Shown here: positions 43,404-54,910 of the stretch, in pieces
Position numbering within the stretch: the stretch's first letter is position 1
Layout: each line of letters opens with the position of its first letter
Source of the DNA: Mya arenaria
Taxonomy: Eukaryota; Mollusca; Bivalvia; Myida; Myidae
Reading direction: 5' to 3'
DNA: 64,000 nt
NCBI RefSeq assembly: GCF_026914265.1
Contig: NC_069124.1
Coordinates: forward strand, 86,638,915 to 86,702,914
Program-made: the position numbers and the translations under genes
Notes under the pieces: model-generated
What the model was told of the DNA's origin: nothing
The model's input: the letters and a program-made list of their open reading frames with translations, nothing else
The model's database searches: none

Positions 43404-44290
43404 CCTTTGTTCAAGAAAAATGACCGATCAGATGTCTTTAACTATACACCTCTTTGCATTTTATATATTGTATCATAGGTAATTGAAAGAGCACCAACTA
43501 GATTCGTTTTTTGTTAAAGATGGCATTTTGTACATATTCCAACGTGGCTGTATAGGAAACTACTCGAATGGTACCTGCCTTATACACTTGAGTGATTATA
43601 TAAAAACACAAAGCTCAATCATGATCATGCTAGACCTCCAAAGTGCGTTCGCTACAGTTAATCATGTCATTTTTTGAGACAAATTGAAAGCTATGGGCGT
43701 GGAGTTTGATGTGTGGTTTTAAACTTTTGGCTACTGATTTTGTCTCTGTAGTTTTTCACATAAGTATTAACTCTTACTTATCAAGACGAAAGACGACAAT
43801 ATAATAATGTCTGTGTCTAATGTTAGGAATATTTCTTGTGGTGTATCCCAGGGTAGTATTTTGGGCCACATTTGTTTTTATGCTATATCAATCACATGAG
43901 GATTAGTATTAAAGAAACATGTAAATTGATTTGATATGCAGATGACAGTGCTATATTTTATACATAAGGATCCAAATGTTTTTTGCAGAAACACTTGGGA
44001 AAGAACTAGAAAGTTGTAAGGAATGGCTTGTAGACAATAAGCTTTCATTGCACTTGGGTAAAACTGAATGTATTATTTTTAGATAAAAACGTAAACTTTC
44101 TGAATTCAGATTTTTTTCTAACAAATGCAATGTTCATACCATTGTCTTACAAACTTCTGTGAAATAGAACGGGGCGCTGTATTGGACAGCGGTTTTCTGC
44201 TAAGTCATTATATTAATACATGGTATAAATGTAGATTTCATTTGAATTCATCTGATTTTAATAAAATTGGATGGTTGGATATAGAGTAAA
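43404..44290 (+). mobile_element. Decayed LINE fragment between COPS2 and DDA1
   Basis: Pieces follow CR1/Jockey-type reverse transcriptase order: 'PLFKKNDRSDVFNY' (43404 onwards), 'GTCLIHLSDYIKTQS' and 'IMIMLDLQSAFATVNHVIF' (43570-43674; motif A with Asp kept), 'KLKAMGVEFDVWF', 'NSYLSRRKTT', a GVSQGSILG-like motif B near 43845, YADDSA (43934-43951, catalytic box intact in its own frame), and 'WLVDNKLSLHLGKTE' near 44022-44070. Stops and shifts are frequent. A short R1 piece is inserted at 43719-43770. Confidence 0.8.
43719..43770 (+). repeat. R1 tail fragment inserted into the LINE
   Basis: 'aacttttggctactgatttt' and 'tctgtagtttttcacataag' match the last part of R1 (compare 16650-16700). 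The piece splits the LINE phrase DVWF from NSYL, which are adjacent in related elements, so it is an insertion. TTAA stands at both borders (43719-43722 and 43767-43770), possibly a target duplication. Confidence 0.6.
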
Positions 44291-44460
44291 GCAACTATAA
44301 GACTCAACCATGTTTATAAAATTGTGAAGTCCATAAAAAGTACATCCTATACGTTTAGTAATTTCAACAAAATGTCTGACATGCATTTACATGATACTAG
44401 AGGCTCAGAATATAACTTTTATGTGCTTCAGGGACATGTTTTACCAATTATACTTTCTAT

Positions 44461-45735
44461 TATCAAGTTTCAAGTTTATTGGCAATATCGGCAATACATA
44501 AGCCTTTGGCCATGAACATACACATAGGATGAGATGTACACAAATTGAAAAGATGACAAATATAAAATAAACTAAAGAAAAAAAACACACGTACATAATA
44601 TAAAGAACACAATCATAATTTACTTTATTGTAACTGAGAAGCAACTGCATCAATGCTGGCAGAATGTCGTTGAAAAGCATTGTAAATGTATTTATATACA
44701 ATTCTTATGTTTGTGTTTTTTGAAGACATTAAAACCCTAAATTTATTCAAGGTATTCCATAAATTGGAAATATTGAATTGTTGACGTAAATCGTAATTAA
44801 AAGGACAAGCAAGCAAAAATGAAATTCAGACTCAACCATATTAGTATTGCATACTTTACATTTTCGTTCTTAACGTGCAACATTATTAAACCTTCCAACT
44901 TCTATTTCAAGAGAGTGAGAACATAGTCGGAATCTCGATAATGCAATTCTGTAGCTTTTTGCATATATAATGCAATTCTATATTTATCATTAATATTTAA
45001 TTCGGGATACTTTTCAAATTCAAAATTTACCTTGAATTGTTTATAATAATTTAATTTCGGTTGTGAATGAATGGTATCAGTCCACTGCTGTACATATTGA
45101 TCGTGGAGGCGTTGTCTTAATGATATAAAACAAGAATTGTTTATATGATCAGAAGACCAAACATAACTAAAACCGAGGGTGTCTAACACATTCTTTACAG
45201 ATTTAGACCAGTTATCCTTAGCATTGCAGTCAACAAAACTAGCACCACTAACTTGTTCACAATATATATTATTTATAAGCGAGGTTGGGGAAGATTTGAT
45301 CTTACATCAAAATTTAAGTGCTCTGATATGTCATATATACCCCAAACCTCACAACCATACATAAGAATAGGAGCAATCATAGAGTCAAACAATAACAGTT
45401 TGGTCTTAACGTCGAGTTCAACCCTACCAAAAATTGATAAAAGGTGATTATTATGCTTTCAAAGCTTGGTCTTTCAGCGTTTTAACTGCATTTACAAAAC
45501 TTCCATTGTAATTGAATTTTATACCCAAATAACAGAAGCTATCCACTGTTTCGACAACATTATTATTAATGGACCAAACAAAACGATTCAATGTTTTTCG
45601 TTTTTCAAAAATACATATTTTAGTTTTAGCAACATTAATTTTAAGACAAGCTATAATTGACTGGAACAAACTGGCAATCTGTATAAACAAATCCGAAAAC
45701 ATATATGCATATGAGAATGGATTTAAAGATTGCAC
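44461..45735 (-). mobile_element. 5'-truncated LINE, C-terminal RT part and 3' tail
   Basis: On the minus strand: LKINVAKTKICIFEKRK and 'VDSFCYLGIKFNYNGSF' (45735-45451) as in the RT thumb, then 'FDSMIAPILMYGCEVWG' around 45400-45340 in another frame. These are followed by a C-terminal block (45189-44902, 'QQWTDTIHSQPKLNYY'), and 'LLACPFNYDLRQQF', 'LNKFRVLMSSKN' (44816-44625). The 3' end has 'caataaacttgaaacttgat' at about 44461-44482. The thumb resembles the 6.9-kb LINE (FNYLGTVFNYTG). At least three frame changes are needed to follow it, so it is dead. Confidence 0.8.
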
Positions 45736-45803
45736 AAACTGTACATGGCAAACAAAGAATGCTCAGATTTCATATTTTATTATAAAATATTAGCTACATG
45801 TAC

Positions 45804-46259
45804 CTATTTCTGTGTATCTGTGATAGTAATATTTAAATGGAACCAATATTTTGACCTTTGACGATTTGTATTTAAAAGGATCCCATTGGAATTAAGTTGT
45901 AAAACTTTATGGGCTATCCTGTGAACATATATATGTCCTAATCTTAATGTTTGTTCCATTTTAACTAGAGCTTCACATGTATACCTGCCGCTTGAACAAG
46001 CGGTGTTTAAACCCTTAGAGAGATTACACCGTATTTTGCGATATGTATTGCGTGTGTATTTATGATGGGTATATAATAAAATGAAAAACTTTCTTTGATT
46101 AATGCACGTTGTGCAAGTTACTATTACATGTATGCCACCACAATTATTTAAGTTTATGTTACTTAACTTCTTCCACATGTCAACTCGACCAAAATAAAGT
46201 GTATGATTCAGACTTTTTTTAAGGATTCTTTTAGAGTTATAACAGGTTGATACAAGCAT
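45804..46259 (-). other. Unidentified 151-codon open frame
   Basis: The frame runs without stop beside the LINE and contains 'ALVKMEQTLRLGHIYVHRIA' and a cysteine cluster (VTCTTCINQ). I do not recognise a family. Position directly upstream of the minus-strand LINE makes a transposon-derived origin likely, but no RT or endonuclease motif is seen. Not called as a gene. Confidence 0.2.
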
Positions 46260-46549
46260 TTCAAATTAAATATTGCTCATGTTGTTCAGTGATATGTGTT
46301 GTTCAGTGACCGATATAATCAGTCAATATCAAAGGCTTATTATCTCCTGTTGCTACCACACAATGTACCATATACTTTAATATTATATAATTATATATAT
46401 TATAACATGATCTATAAGAATGAATGGACTAAAATATGCAGTGCATTTTGACCGCAAAATCATTGTTAACCTCGACTATAGCCTCGGTCAATTAGGATTT
46501 TTGGTCAATGTGACAGCATATTTGACAGTTTATAACTATATAATTGTAT

Positions 46550-46640
46550 ATAATCAAATCAAATCAAATCGAATTTTATTTTCAGTCGGTATGACATAAC
46601 AGAGCTATGAAAGCTATTGACCGACTATTGTTATAATATA
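46550..46640 (-). mobile_element. LINE or SINE 3' end with (GATTT)n tail
   Basis: On the minus strand 'gtcggtcaatagctttcata' leads to 'ccgactgaaaataaaattc' and then (GATTT)n. A polyadenylation-like signal followed by a short pentanucleotide run is the usual 3' signature of mollusc non-LTR elements; the body is truncated. Confidence 0.5.
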
Positions 46641-46914
46641 ATAATGAATTGTCTTTAGGTATTATTATACTGCAATAAGTTGTATGCTTTCGATACATAC
46701 ATACTGTATACGATTATATATAATATCGGTCGATTATCCAGATAGAAACATGTGTGTGCACCATTTTCAATTAAAAAAGGTTGTTCGGCATAAAAAAATT
46801 CTCCCTCGTTCATTGGGTACCGCTGAACCCGATTAGTACACATTTCAATTTCAAACGTTTTAAAGATATAGACGTCATTTTGACAGACTTCCAATAAGTG
46901 AAAAATGGTATGTT

Positions 46915-49436
46915 GATGTCCGCTTTTCTGATTTAAAAAAGCCTTATATAGTCTACAATTTATTTAACGATCATTTATCAAATGATACGTTTACTGTTCA
47001 GTTTCAAATTGCGCTTTCACTACTGGTTTTGAGTGTTCTAATATAGCTGCCACCAGTGCTAGTGGCATCATGTCAGGGAAATGCTTAATCAACATATCGT
47101 CTTTAAACTAAGCATTATGTTGCAGTTCATTTTTCAAAGAGAATTGCTTTGTATAAAATTCTCTTGACGAAATTTGCTTGGACTAATACATTACATAGCC
47201 ATGACTATATGTCGAAGATAAGCTAACAATACGGCAGTATACTAAAGAAATATCAGATATGGTCTGTATCTGATCCGTCAATTTGTGTCTGTTTAACAGT
47301 CCTGGCTGTATGGTCAAAAGTCCTGGCTGTATGGTTTAATCTTAGTCATATTTTTTTCAATTTTGGCCATATTGTCTTTCAATCTGTGCTGTATGATATA
47401 TTGGGGATGGGCTGTGTCATACATTTCACTTCAAAATTTAACCTCAAATATCTTATATCAAAGAGGTTTCTTAAAGTGAAGAAAATCATAGACTTTAAAC
47501 ATTGTTAGATTAATGTAAATTTAATTTATATTTAATGTGTAAATTTAGCATTTTCCTGGACTCATCCACATTCACATTTTTGGATTTTGAAGAGGCATTG
47601 ACCCACACATTGGTAAGGTGAAATGTAAATGTTAGGGTGAAATGTAAAAAGAAATATGCATACTTACCATCACTGTTCAAAAATTTTGAAACTTAAGTAT
47701 GCATAAAGAGGTATCGATACTGCATATGAGGTCTGGGTTGTAAAATCTGAATTGGAAAATCCAACATTCAGGCACCATGTGTATAGCCGTTTTCCGAGAT
47801 ATCCTTGTTATCAGCTTCCTGATATGCATATATGAACAATTTAAAACAATGCAAAATTAGATATTTTAATTCTCTTTTAATGTTTCTGTTCTGTTCTTTC
47901 AGGCTGACTTTCTGAAGGAGTTGCCATCCTACGATGAAAACAATTTCACAAGATTTAATTCAGAAACTGGATTAAAATCTAGTGTAAGCAATTGTAAATG
48001 ATGCAGTAAAGTTTTTTTTTTTCACCAAAGCTGCTTTAATGTTTGTTTATGAATTTGAGTGATAATGGATTGGTTTTCTTTATTACATCTGTTGAGAATT
48101 TGAGCAGTTTACATATGCCATTGTTTCATGTTTTTTATAATTTTGTCTTGAAGTCTTTATTTGCTTTTCAGGTAAAAAAACCCTCAGTGTATATATGTAC
48201 AAAGGATCATCCATCTGAACAAGGTAATCTTCAGGGAATAATATCTTGGACAATTTTCAGAAAATGATTTTATCTTTCTTGAGAAACATTATATTTTAAT
48301 AACATATGTAACTGCTTTTTGATGCATTGAGTATATGTTATTGTCTATGTAATGGGCTCAATTCATGTATTTCAAGATTGATTAATACTAATTTTGATCT
48401 TAACACGCAATATTAAAGCTGCACTCTCAGGGATATACCATTTTTACAACTTTTTTTTTTTGTCTTGGAAAGAGCAATTTTTTGTGTAAATATCTGCAAA
48501 CCAATGATATATGATTGCTGACAAAAAAATCAGATCGTAGAATTTCATATTTCCGTTCGAAAAGTAATGTTTTATGGCTCAAACCGGTAAGAAAAATGCA
48601 TAAGCATTACTTTTTGAACATAAATATAAAAATCTGCAAAAATTTTTTTGTCAGCAGTCTAATATAACTGGTTTCCATGGATTTTCACAAATATTGGCTC
48701 GTTCCAAGACACAAAATAAAAAAGTTGCCAACACGTTCAATCTGTGAGAGTGCAGCTTTAAGGTATCATTTTAAAACTCAGAAACTTCATATCTTGAAAT
48801 GTTAATATTACATGGACACTTATGCTCTGGTGTGCATTGTATCAATTTCACTTGCCTTTTATTTAACCTAGCGGGGGATCAACGGTCAGTTTGTTAGGGT
48901 GAAAAGCAGGGTTAAATAACATAAAAGAAGTCATGCTTGTTAACTTTTTCAATCCAAATTGTTGTAACAGTGATGTATTGAAGTCTTGACGTATATAGAT
49001 ATATATATTTTTATTTTTTTATTTCAGTGATAACAACAGAAAAGACCAATATTTTATTGCGATATCTCCACCAACAATGGGATAGAAAAGTAAGAATAGT
49101 TTTGTTGTAGTTATTCAAATTTACAGAATTGTGTCTACTTGCCAATAATAGTGGTTTTTGTGATAGATTAAATGAAATACAATTACAATCATAGTACTAC
49201 AACTCACCCATATGGATATAAATGTGAACCTTAAATGCAAATGTTGACAAGAGAGTAGACCAGTCTGCATTATACATGCATTGCAGTGTACCAGGTAGGT
49301 AAGAAATAATATTTGAATGATTTCTCTATTCCTGCAGAATTGCACAAAGCGTGATTCAGCGAAAGCCAATTTGGAGACAAGTGAGGGCCCATGTCCAGTG
49401 AAAATGGCACGGCTGTCACAGGAAGATTCCACCTGA
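46915..49436 (+). CDS. DDA1: DET1- and DDB1-associated protein 1
   Basis: DDA1 is a small subunit of DDB1-CUL4 ubiquitin ligases (DET1-DDB1-DDA1 and related complexes) that steadies substrate-receptor docking on DDB1. Four exons are certain: 47903-47983 ([20 protein letters not shown]), 48172-48223 ([16 protein letters not shown]), 49028-49089 ([20 protein letters not shown]) and 49338-49436 ([17 protein letters not shown] to [10 protein letters not shown], stop). Junctions are GT-AG and phases agree. The acceptor lies directly before the Ala codon, so the Met must be alone at the end of an upstream exon. The best candidate is ATG at 46915-46917 followed by the donor 'gtatgt'. The protein would have 98 residues (human 102). 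The conserved core [16 protein letters not shown] is intact, and the basic-acidic tail is retained. A MITE lies in the third intron. Possible distant polyadenylation signals (AATAAA at 53610 and 53615) may belong to it. Confidence 0.93.
48413..48761. mobile_element. Full TTAA-flanked inverted-repeat MITE in DDA1 intron
   Basis: The 349-bp element begins 'ttaaagctgcactctca' and ends 'tgagagtgcagctttaa'. The two halves are inverted copies over about 165 bp each ('gtcttggaa..gagc', 'gctgacaaaaaaat', 'ataaaaca'/'tgttttat', 'ggctcaaaccggtaag'), leaving almost no unique centre. There is no open frame. TTAA at both borders is kept in all three copies in the window (42629 and 62284 for the half copies), which fits TTAA target duplication as in piggyBac-like transposons. 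The class is inferred. Confidence 0.88.
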
Positions 49437-50219
49437 ACACACCTTCTACCTCAAGCCTCAGTCTTATCAAATTTTAATGTCACTTATACCAAATAAGTTA
49501 CTAAGATTTTACCAATATGTATCTGCTGTTTTACTGATGTATTCGAGATAAACTTGGCATTGTTAACATAGATTGTATTTCTAGGTACACTATAGAGAGC
49601 ATGGTTTAGTACATGCCGAAAAATATTAGAACTTTTATTAACTTAAGTCTTTTTACTTTTTTATGTTTTTTTCATGGGGCATTACACATAAAGTAATGAC
49701 TCAAAAAGTAAAATCTGATAAATACTGCATTTATAAATTATTTTTTATTACTTCATACATGTAACAGTCATGACAGTATAACTGATGTCATCCTAACAGC
49801 TATAATGTACTGACTGATAGAAAGTTGGAATAGATAACACTTATGATATGCATTTCATACAAAACCATTGTCAATGTATATGCATAATAGAGTATTATGT
49901 TATTTGAATGGATTCCTATGGGTAAAATACAGGCCCATTCATTATATGTGTGCCATTTGATATAGTGGTTAACTGAGATTTCTGTTACTGAAGTCTGTGT
50001 TCAGCATTTCAGAAATGCATCTGTGTGATTTATTTGGAGCATACAATGTTTGAATGATTCTGTTTGGGTTGTTTAAAAGTGCAGAAAGTCTGATCGTTTC
50101 ATATTTGTTTATTTTTTGTACTTTACCATTGATAATTATGGTAGTCTTTCATTACAAATTGTGTTTTTAGCTCAACTACTCAAAGAATAAGGAGGCTGTA
50201 CTACTCGCCCAAGTGTTGG

Positions 50220-50900
50220 CGTCCAGTTTAAGTTTTAGGACAATTTGGCATTTACACTTATAACTCACAATACCTTTCATTCAATTCACTAAATACTTCA
50301 CACAGTTGTTCAGGACCATCACACAAGGTGGTTACATATCTCCATATTATCCTTAATACATATTATGGTTTTAGGGCACATTTTTTAGGTTAAAGTTTTA
50401 GGGCAAAGTGGGATTTAAACTACCACTATTAACTTCTATACCCTTCATTCAGTTTACTTCATACTTCACATAATTATTAATGCCCATCTTACAGTTAGGT
50501 ACCATAACACCATTTCATCCTATGTACAAATTATGGCCCCTGATTGTCTTCAGAACTTCGGTTACAGTTTAAGGGCACATTGTGTCCAGGAAAAGTTTAA
50601 GGGTAATTTGGGATTTTTACTAAATACTTTAATACCCTTCATTCATTTGACTTATACTTTACAAAGTTGTTAAGGGTCATCAGGTAGTTGGGTTACATTT
50701 TTCCATATCATCCTAAATACATATTAGGGCCCTTGTTCAACTTTTAAGCTTCGTTTAAGTTTTTTTGGCTTCATTGGGTTTTAACTCAGATCTCGAATAC
50801 TGCTCATTCAATGGCCTTCATACTTCAAACTGAAGCTATCACACAATTAGGCTGCAAAACTCCATATTAATCCTTAATACAAATTATAGCCCTTGTTTTT
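50220..50900. repeat. Tandem array, about 4 units of 165-195 bp
   Basis: Each unit contains 'ttaagttttaggg', 'cccttcattca', 'cttcatacttcacacagtt', 'aggttacataactccatatt' and 'ccttaatacaaattatggcc' in that order. It follows the leader 'ttagctcaactactcaaaga' at 50169, which together with the units is a layout I associate with common bivalve repeats. It lies downstream of DDA1. Confidence 0.75.
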
Positions 50901-50999
50901 AGTTTGGTTTTTTTGTTGTTTTTTTGCTTTTGTCAGCCACATTTTTATATTTTTTAACCTAGCTATAAGACTGTTGTATGTTGTTGTTTGGGTGGACCA

Positions 51000-51420
51000 G
51001 CGGGACGGCAGCGTCAAACTCACCTATGGTATTGAATAATTTAAGTTGGGTTTCACATACAGTGACCAATCAGGGTTTAAAGGAAGAGTTTGTGGAGACC
51101 TTTCAAGGTCACTGTTACTAAAAATAGAAAAACAGTTGGTATGGAATAACTTAAGTTAACTTACGGTTGATATATTGTGACCAAACTTGGTATATAGTTA
51201 AAGTTTATGGAGACCTTTCATGAGACCCTTAGGGTCAAGGTCACTGTTACTAAAAATGGATAACTGTTTGGTACTATATAACTTAAGTAATGGTTGACAT
51301 ATTGTGACCAAACTTGGTATGTAGGAAGAGATTATGGAGGACATTTATGGGATTGTATTTGGGGGGGTCAAGGTCAAGGTCACTGTTATTAAAAGTAGAG
51401 AGAAAAAAACAGTTGAAACT
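51000..51420. repeat. Tandem array, about 3 units of 115-130 bp
   Basis: Units share 'tattgtgaccaaacttggta', 'gtttatggagacctttca', 'gggtcaaggtcactgttact' and 'ataacttaagt'. The first unit is the most diverged. It is a different family from the array ending at 50900, about 100 bp away. Confidence 0.8.
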
Positions 51421-51916
51421 TAATTGCCGAACAAAGGGTGAAGTTCTTCTTTCAATCATTGAAAACCAGGTTTTATCACCTTACGATGTTTCTTCTTACT
51501 TTTAAATTTGACTCTTTTTTTTAAAAGTGCTTTTGACAGGCACATATTACATCATTATTGTGTTCATTTCTAAGAAGCGGCATTTAGTTGAGGGTGCTGT
51601 CCTAAGACAGATCTTGTTTTAAATGGATTTTTTTTTAAAAATGGTCTGAGTATTGTGAAAGTCATGTCAGAATCAGCATCGTAGTGCATACACATTAAAG
51701 TTAGCGATAACTCAAAAGCTTTTTAATAAATTCAAATGACATTAAGTAGACAGGTTTGCCAGCGACAACATGCACATGTATAGCAAGGCCATAAAACTGG
51801 CTTTAATAATTATTGAGTTATACCCCTTCTTTGACTTGGTGGGAAAAACAGACATGTGTTGGAATTTGCTCCAAGGTGCTTTTTTATTCAGTGCAGTTTG
51901 TTAAAACTTGTTTAAT

Positions 51917-52147
51917 TTTACAACGATTGTGAAACAAGCTATTGCAACTTATATTAATCACTCTCGTTGGCATGATGTTGCATGAGAGTGTGGTCTTGTG
52001 TTGTTGGGGAAACTAGATTACCCGGAGAAAACAAACTTGTCCAGCTTGGTGACCACTAACCAAACTCACATGCGCCCAGGCTGGGATTCGAACCCGGGTC
52101 GCCTTGGTGAGGAGCGAGTGCGCTAACTACAGTTATACTGACCAAAA
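51917..52147 (-). mobile_element. tRNA-headed SINE, family 2, minus strand
   Basis: Read on the minus strand: 'tagttagcgcactcgctcct' (A-box region), 'cccgggttcgaatcccagcc' (B box), 'gtgagtttggttagtggtca', 'ttttctccgggtaat', 'caacacaagaccacactctc', 'aacatcatgccaacgagagt' and a tail 'gtttcacaatcgttgt'. It corresponds closely to the plus-strand copy at 62870-63110. The body block 'ttttctccgggt' recalls deeply conserved SINE core domains, which is an inference from memory. Confidence 0.85.
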
Positions 52148-54159
52148 AGAAAGTTAGAGTTAAAAATACTCTTTATTTCAGCAGCTGTCTGACACATAGT
52201 GACATTTCTGTATAAATTTACTTTTTCTAATATTGATCATGATACTGAACCAGATTCTCACATTCTGCTCAGCTGGGATAACATACACCAGATTCATAAG
52301 TGCTGCTCAGCTCAGAGAGCATGCACTTGGAGTGTGCCCTTTAGCCTGAACATTGAAATTAAGGAAGAGACATTTATCTTCTGGTGTTTGGCCATTCTTG
52401 TATTAACTGTTTCTTAAACAGCAATGGACTTAAATGGCACTGCATTCTTGTTGCCAGTCAACTTGTCAAATGTGCTTGTGTTTTTTTAACGAAATACTCA
52501 CTGGATGTAGTGGAAGGTTCTGTGTACAGTTTTCTGTAAGAAGTAAGAACTTCTGATGCCAGGGTAGACATGGATGTTTCGAGCGATTAATATGATATAT
52601 CTGATGTGTCACCACATAATTGCAGCTTGTATTGTATAGTTGGACTTTTGGGGTCATATTTTAAGCCATCAGCATTATTATACAAAGAAGTACAGACTAG
52701 TACACATTTTATACAGATTTTAGTCATTTAATGTTTCTGGATTGCATACAAGTGTAGTTACAATTGTAAATCAAAACTTGTTGATGATGTCTTAGCCATG
52801 GTGACTGCTTTTAACAATATTACAAGTCAGCATTAATTTTGTGTTAGTTGTATGAACAATCTGGACATTCCATCAGCAAAATACCCTAGTTAATTAACAA
52901 TCATTCTGAATGACAACCAGAAATATGAAGAAAAAATGAAGGGCCAGTCATACTGTTTATATAGTTGGAATATCAACAACCCCCAGTATTTGAAGCAATT
53001 ACTACTTTGTTAGCCCCGCAATGATTCTTTTAATATTAATAAAAATGTATACAAAATTATTAGGGATGCAAACGAATGGCAAAATTTTAAATTATGTTTT
53101 CAGTTTGGAATAGACCATTAATAAAGAAAACCATGTTTTTTAAGGAAAATAGTTGCTTTGTGCTGATGGTTGCCATGGCAACACAAATAAGATATATATT
53201 CTACTACAACAAACTTAAAAAAAATTACCTTGTCAAAAATCATGTTTTTTAATTATTTTTAATACTGAATTACAAATGTCTTTATAACATGTTGTCTTAG
53301 AGACTGAGTTGTATGTTTGTAATGTACTTGCAGCTAATGCTTTTATGGTTGTACAGGTTACACATTTGGTTCATTCTTTCAAGATTTCAAAAATCTTGTT
53401 AATTCTTAGGACTTGTGAGTGAAAACTGTGCTATGTGCTTCATTTTGTTCATTTCTTCATTTTGTTTGATTATGTGAAACTGTACCATTAGTTCTGTATG
53501 CTTAAACACACTTACCTGCATTTTACTGTTATGTATACTTTGCCAGTTGATGTTCGATTTTGCTGTATTAGTTGATTAATGTATTATTGTGTTATGTTAA
53601 AGACATATTAATAAAATAAATCCAATGTTGATCAGTACTGCTTTTTTCTTTTCTAAGAAAAGTTTAGGTACTATTGGCAGCATTGCCATATATTGTTCAA
53701 TATCTTGATTTTTCAACTTTGAAAATCATTTGAAGATATTAAGACAAAACTTGGTACATTTTTTCTCTATGAGGATATGCACATGTATTTTCTGCCCCTA
53801 TATTTCGGCTGATTATGACCAATGGCAATTTCTTCATAAAGATATAATTAAGCTATGGCCTGGTCAATAATTGACAATGTGTGAAGGCTCTATTGCATGT
53901 GCCCATGCAAGGCGTTTGGTGTAAATTATAACAATGACAGTCTGTGCAAATTGCAGACAACTCATTAAAGTTAATCACATTCGTCTTTAAGAAAAGATCA
54001 TGAAGAACAATTTGTTTACTCAAAAATAAGTTGTTCAAGTATCTGTTATGTATCATATATTCTTCATTTTTTTCTTAATAAAGAAGCAACATCATGAGAT
54101 CAACAGAGCCAAATCGGCCTCAAAATTTTAATTTTCCAAAACATACTTTGCCCTTCCAG
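52148..54159. other. Non-coding stretch
   Basis: No gene was recognised. Two overlapping AATAAA signals at 53610-53620 end an AT-rich stretch and could serve the plus-strand DDA1 transcript or a non-coding RNA. Confidence 0.4.
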
Positions 54160-54910
54160 ATGGACAGTACCAGCAGCAATTCTAGAATTGTTCTCACCAG
54201 CTACACCATGCTCTAGTCTTTATGGGAGAGCTGTTATGACTTTGTTAGAGATTCCAAAACTAGAGCCCATGTCCTCGAATATGTGTCTTTGTTCAGACAC
54301 AAATGAAAAGCTTTGATTTCATGTTTGGCGTAACCCTTGCTTACAAGATTCTGCTTAACACAGACAACCTGAGCACATCACACTTACACAAAATGATGTC
54401 AGCAGCAGAGGAACAGCGCAGCGCCAGACTTACCACTGCCACACTGGGGAGACTTCAGGAAGACATTTTGTAAGATCTGTCAACGGGAAGCTGGATGACC
54501 TAGATGTCGGTGAGCCTACACTGCCCAGATGAAGAAAAGTGCCACAGGGATTCAAGCAAGGAACCACCCAAGCAGAGTTTCTAGCTACCGAAAGGACCAC
54601 TATCACCAGATCTACAACGAGGCACTCAATCTGGCGCTACCGAAAGGACCACTATCACCAGATCTACAACGAGGCACTCAATCTGGCCATGGGACAACTT
54701 CAACCAACAAGACACACAGACACCAAGAAGACAAGCTGCTCAAGAGTCTTGAACAGATCAGATGAAGCAGTAATTGTTGTAGATCCTGAAAGTTTACTCA
54801 GAAATTTATTTTGGAAAATAAACTGCACAGATGCAGTTACGTCACCAATATTGAAATTCTTTATGACGTTGGCTAGAGCTCTCAAACTTTCAAGATATTC
54901 AAGTCAAACA
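54160..54910 (+). mobile_element. hAT-type transposase remnant (zinc finger MYM/DUF4371-like C-terminal part)
   Basis: Three frames in turn give 'SLWESCYDFVRDSKTRAHVL' (54215 onwards), 'MKSFDFMFGVTLAYKILLNT', 'DNLSTSHLHKMMSAAEEQRS' and 'DDLDVGEPTLPR' (54303-54530), then 'KDHYHQIYNEALNLAM' (about 54645-54695). The order matches the region before the hAT dimerisation domain in the transposase-like proteins often annotated as zinc finger MYM-type 1. At least two frame changes are seen. A 52-bp stretch inside it is duplicated. The catalytic N-terminal part is missing. Confidence 0.65.
54584..54687. repeat. 52-bp tandem duplication inside the hAT remnant
   Basis: 'gctaccgaaaggaccactat' to 'gaggcactcaatctggc' occurs twice in direct tandem with no or almost no difference. 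The duplication changes the reading frame (52 is not a multiple of three), so it arose after the gene was dead or helped kill it. Confidence 0.9.

Noticed and set aside
46655-46894. 79-codon minus-strand frame upstream of DDA1
   Set aside because: Looks somewhat protein-like, but it has no recognisable domain and lies in the probable promoter/5' UTR of DDA1.
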